Below are positions 5,606 through 7,537 of a stretch of DNA of 7,537 bases, one piece after another. Each line of letters opens with the position of its first letter. Position 1 is the stretch's first letter. Source of the DNA: an uncultured Proteiniphilum sp. (GTDB taxonomy: Bacteria > Bacteroidota > Bacteroidia > Bacteroidales > Dysgonomonadaceae); contig NZ_CALNAT010000060.1 in assembly GCF_937873925.1 (NCBI RefSeq), positions 1 to 7,537 on the forward strand, read 5' to 3'. Made by a program: the position numbers and the translations under genes. The notes under the pieces are model-generated. The model was not told the origin of the DNA. It did no database searches and was given only the letters and a program-made list of their open reading frames with translations.

Positions 5606-7294
5606 ATGAACGGTTTCGACAAATACATACCCTTTGTTCCCCAGCCCATCCAGAACCGCACCTGGCCCGACAACACGATCAAAGAAGCACCCATCTGGTG
5701 TTCTGTTGATCTACGCGATGGCAATCAGGCTCTGATCGATCCAATGAATGTAGAAGAAAAACTGCTTCTCTTCCACACCCTGGTGGACATTGGAATTAAG
5801 GAAATTGAGGTTGGATTCCCCTCCGCTTCCGAAACTGAATTCCACTTTCTCCGCACTTTAATTGAAGACAATCATATTCCAGATGACGTCACCATCCAGG
5901 TTCTGGTGCAGGCACGTCCCCATCTGATTCGACGCACCTTCGAGGCAATTGAGGGTTGTAAGCATGTGATCTTCCACTTCTACAACTCTACTTCTACCCT
6001 TCAGCGCAAGGTGGTTTTCCACACCGATGTGGCGGGTGTCCAAAAAATTGCTACTGACGCCGCCAAAATGATCTATGAAATGAGCCAGCCTATGATTCAG
6101 GCTGGGGCTGATATCCGCTACGAATACTCCCCCGAGTCCTTTATGGGTACCGAAATGGATGCCGCAGATAAAATCTGTGATGCAGTGATGACTGCGCTCC
6201 ATGCAGACGCAGATCACAGAGTCATTCTGAACCTTCCCACCACCGTAGAGAACTGTATGCCCAATCAGTTTGCAGACGAACTGGAATACTTTATCCGTAA
6301 CCTTCCTGGCCGTGATCGGGCCATTATCTCCCTCCACCCCCACAATGACCGCGGCACTGGTGTGGCAACCACTGAGCTTGGTCTACTGGCCGGCGCAGAC
6401 CGGGTAGAGGCTACTCTATTCGGCAACGGTGAACGAACCGGTAACGTAGATATGGTTACAGTAGCCATGAACATGTTTACCCAGGGAATTGATCCGGAAC
6501 TGGACTTCTCCAAAATCAACAAGATTCGCGACGTATATGAAAGAGTCACCAAAATGCATATTGGCGAGCGCCAGCCTTATGTGGGAGAACTGGTATTCAC
6601 CGCCTTTTCTGGCAGTCATCAGGATGCCATCAATAAGGGTGTGCAATACATGAAGGAATCCGAAACAGGAAAATGGGAGGTTCCCTATCTTCCTATTGAC
6701 CCAGCCGATGTAGGACGGGACTACGAGCCCATTATTCGAATCAACAGCCAATCCGGCAAAGGTGGTACCGCCTTCATCATGGCACAGAATTTCGGCTTCG
6801 AACTTCCAAAAGCTATGCATCCTGAATTCGGCACCATTGTCCAGGAAGAAAGCGAACGCATCGGTCACGAATTGCAGCCGGCACATATCCTGGACCTGTT
6901 TAAACGCGAGTATCTCCAGATCCACGGTCCCTACCGGCTTACAAAGCGCAATTTCCAGGAACAGCATCAGGATGAAGACTCTCAGGTCACCTTCTCCGGT
7001 ACATTGGAATGCAATGGCACAACCTTTACCGTTTCCGGCGAAGGCAACGGTCCCATCGACGCCTTCTTCAATGCCATTCACGGTCAGGAAATGGATCGCT
7101 ACACCTTTGTTGACTACAAAGAACACGCCATCAATACCGGATCTGACTCCCAGGCAGTCGCTTATATCCACCTGCGTACGCCGGACAACACCGATGTATT
7201 TGGTGTCGGTATGGATCATAATATTTCTATGGCCTCCATTAAGGGTGTGCTTTCCGCCATTAACCGCGCCAAATTACTGGAACAGAGGCAATAA
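5606..7294 (+). CDS. leuA: 2-isopropylmalate synthase, long (type 2) form
   Basis: It condenses acetyl-CoA with 2-ketoisovalerate to 2-isopropylmalate, the first committed step of leucine synthesis, in the cytoplasm. At 562 aa it matches the longer LeuA type found in actinobacteria and some other bacteria. The N-terminus contains PIWCSVDLRDGNQAL, the DRE-TIM catalytic motif (R37, D38). The metal-site histidines H244 and H246 lie in SLHPHNDRGTG, and GNGERTGN (273-280) follows. The catalytic barrel covers ~25-310, linker subdomains ~310-435, and a C-terminal leucine-binding regulatory domain ~440-560 (FSGTLECNG, SGEGNGPIDAFFNAI, GVGMDHNISMASIKGVLSA). An AGGAGG ribosome binding site (5591-5596) lies 9 nt before the ATG, and TAA is at 7292-7294. 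Two controls are apparent: T-box attenuation by uncharged tRNA-Leu and, by family, leucine feedback. It appears monocistronic here: a hairpin follows and no leuB/leuC/leuD is in the window. Confidence 0.98.
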   Translation: MNGFDKYIPFVPQPIQNRTWPDNTIKEAPIWCSVDLRDGNQALIDPMNVEEKLLLFHTLVDIGIKEIEVGFPSASETEFHFLRTLIEDNHIPDDVTIQVLVQARPHLIRRTFEAIEGCKHVIFHFYNSTSTLQRKVVFHTDVAGVQKIATDAAKMIYEMSQPMIQAGADIRYEYSPESFMGTEMDAADKICDAVMTALHADADHRVILNLPTTVENCMPNQFADELEYFIRNLPGRDRAIISLHPHNDRGTGVATTELGLLAGADRVEATLFGNGERTGNVDMVTVAMNMFTQGIDPELDFSKINKIRDVYERVTKMHIGERQPYVGELVFTAFSGSHQDAINKGVQYMKESETGKWEVPYLPIDPADVGRDYEPIIRINSQSGKGGTAFIMAQNFGFELPKAMHPEFGTIVQEESERIGHELQPAHILDLFKREYLQIHGPYRLTKRNFQEQHQDEDSQVTFSGTLECNGTTFTVSGEGNGPIDAFFNAIHGQEMDRYTFVDYKEHAINTGSDSQAVAYIHLRTPDNTDVFGVGMDHNISMASIKGVLSAINRAKLLEQRQ

Positions 7295-7329
7295 GCTTAC
7301 CCCCTCAGGCAGTTATAGATAAGCAACTA

Positions 7330-7380
7330 CACCCCAATTGTTAGTCAGTATGAACACTGAATAACGATTGGGGTGTTTAT
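7330..7380 (+). terminator. terminator-like hairpin after leuA
   Basis: The arms CACCCCAATTGTTA (7330-7343) and TAACGATTGGGGTG (7362-7375) pair over 14 positions with one G-T wobble. An inner TCAGT/ACTGA stem (7345-7349 with 7356-7360) prolongs the hairpin. The T-tract is weak (TTTAT). It lies 35 bp after the leuA stop and is probably its terminator. Confidence 0.7.
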
Positions 7381-7428
7381 GATGTATTTGTAGAGTTCTG
7401 TTTCACCAAAGAAATAGTGAGTTTCTAG

Positions 7429-7537
7429 GGTGTCCTAAAGCGTGAACGTTATTATGGGAAACGATTCACCAGCAAACAGGAATTGGTAAATGTGATTCAA
7501 AACTATATCACGTATTACAATGACCGGCGAGTTCAAC
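7429..7537 (+). pseudogene. IS3-family transposase remnant (C-terminal rve region, continues past the window)
   Basis: The frame starting at 7429 reads GVLKRERYYG, then KRFTSKQELV, then a stretch ending YITYYNDRRVQ. This is the end of the DDE integrase core of IS3-family OrfB transposases, whose members have F-F-G-(I/V/T)-L-K followed by E-x-(F/Y)-Y and a YI.YYN..R.Q box. The preceding in-frame codons are TTC TAG, so a stop sits where the second F of FFG is expected, and upstream codons (7381-7425) are only vaguely family-like. No start codon or N-terminal part is present between leuA and this point, so it is a decayed fragment or the end of a deleted insertion sequence. It lies only ~50 bp after the leuA terminator. 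Confidence 0.75.

Noticed and set aside
6416..7219. A 267-codon open frame on the minus strand inside leuA, with a second of 161 codons at 5858-6343
   Set aside because: They lie fully antisense to leuA, whose family motifs are intact, and their translations show no recognisable domain; they are codon-bias shadows.

Overview
The window looks like chromosomal DNA from a low-to-mid GC Firmicute, most likely a gut Clostridia/Oscillospiraceae-type organism. The reasons are a classical T-box leader with an AGGGTGGTATCGCG box ahead of leuA, strong AGGAGG-type ribosome binding sites, consensus TTGACN/TATAAT promoters, and tRNA genes with encoded CCA. The genus is inference only.

Left part (1-4575, all minus strand): a four-gene restriction-modification operon. 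Reading right to left it has a consensus promoter (4547-4575), a small helix-turn-helix protein (4294-4515), a cytosine-C5 DNA methyltransferase (3176-4294), a long McrB-type AAA+ NTPase with an apparent EVE/PUA-like reader region (606-3179), and a McrC-type nuclease partner whose 3' part runs off the window (1-602). The genes are joined by TAATG, ATGA and TAA-CCC-ATG junctions, so translation is probably coupled along the whole unit. The combination of an m5C methyltransferase with McrB/McrC-like subunits resembles the LlaJI and BsuMI class, in which a McrBC-like restriction complex is paired with its own modification enzyme, rather than stand-alone type IV McrBC.

Middle (4576-5113): a non-coding stretch holds five copies of a ~15-19 bp repeat (core CCGTTTGTYGAGTG; three direct, two inverted) and a further hairpin. 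Next come a strong terminator and two minus-strand serine tRNA genes (anticodons GCT and TGA) with their own promoter. The defence operon thus lies on the 3' side of a tRNA-Ser, a common place for genomic islands, although no att repeat can be shown in this window.

Right part (5114-7537): divergent from the tRNAs, a promoter drives a ~280-nt T-box riboswitch with a CTG (Leu) candidate specifier, an antiterminator and a 13-bp terminator, followed by leuA (2-isopropylmalate synthase, long/type 2 form). Uncharged tRNA-Leu should therefore switch on leucine synthesis. A terminator-like hairpin follows leuA, and the window ends in a degraded C-terminal piece of an IS3-family transposase. The right part is ordinary housekeeping DNA; the restriction operon and repeat-rich junction are the accessory part.
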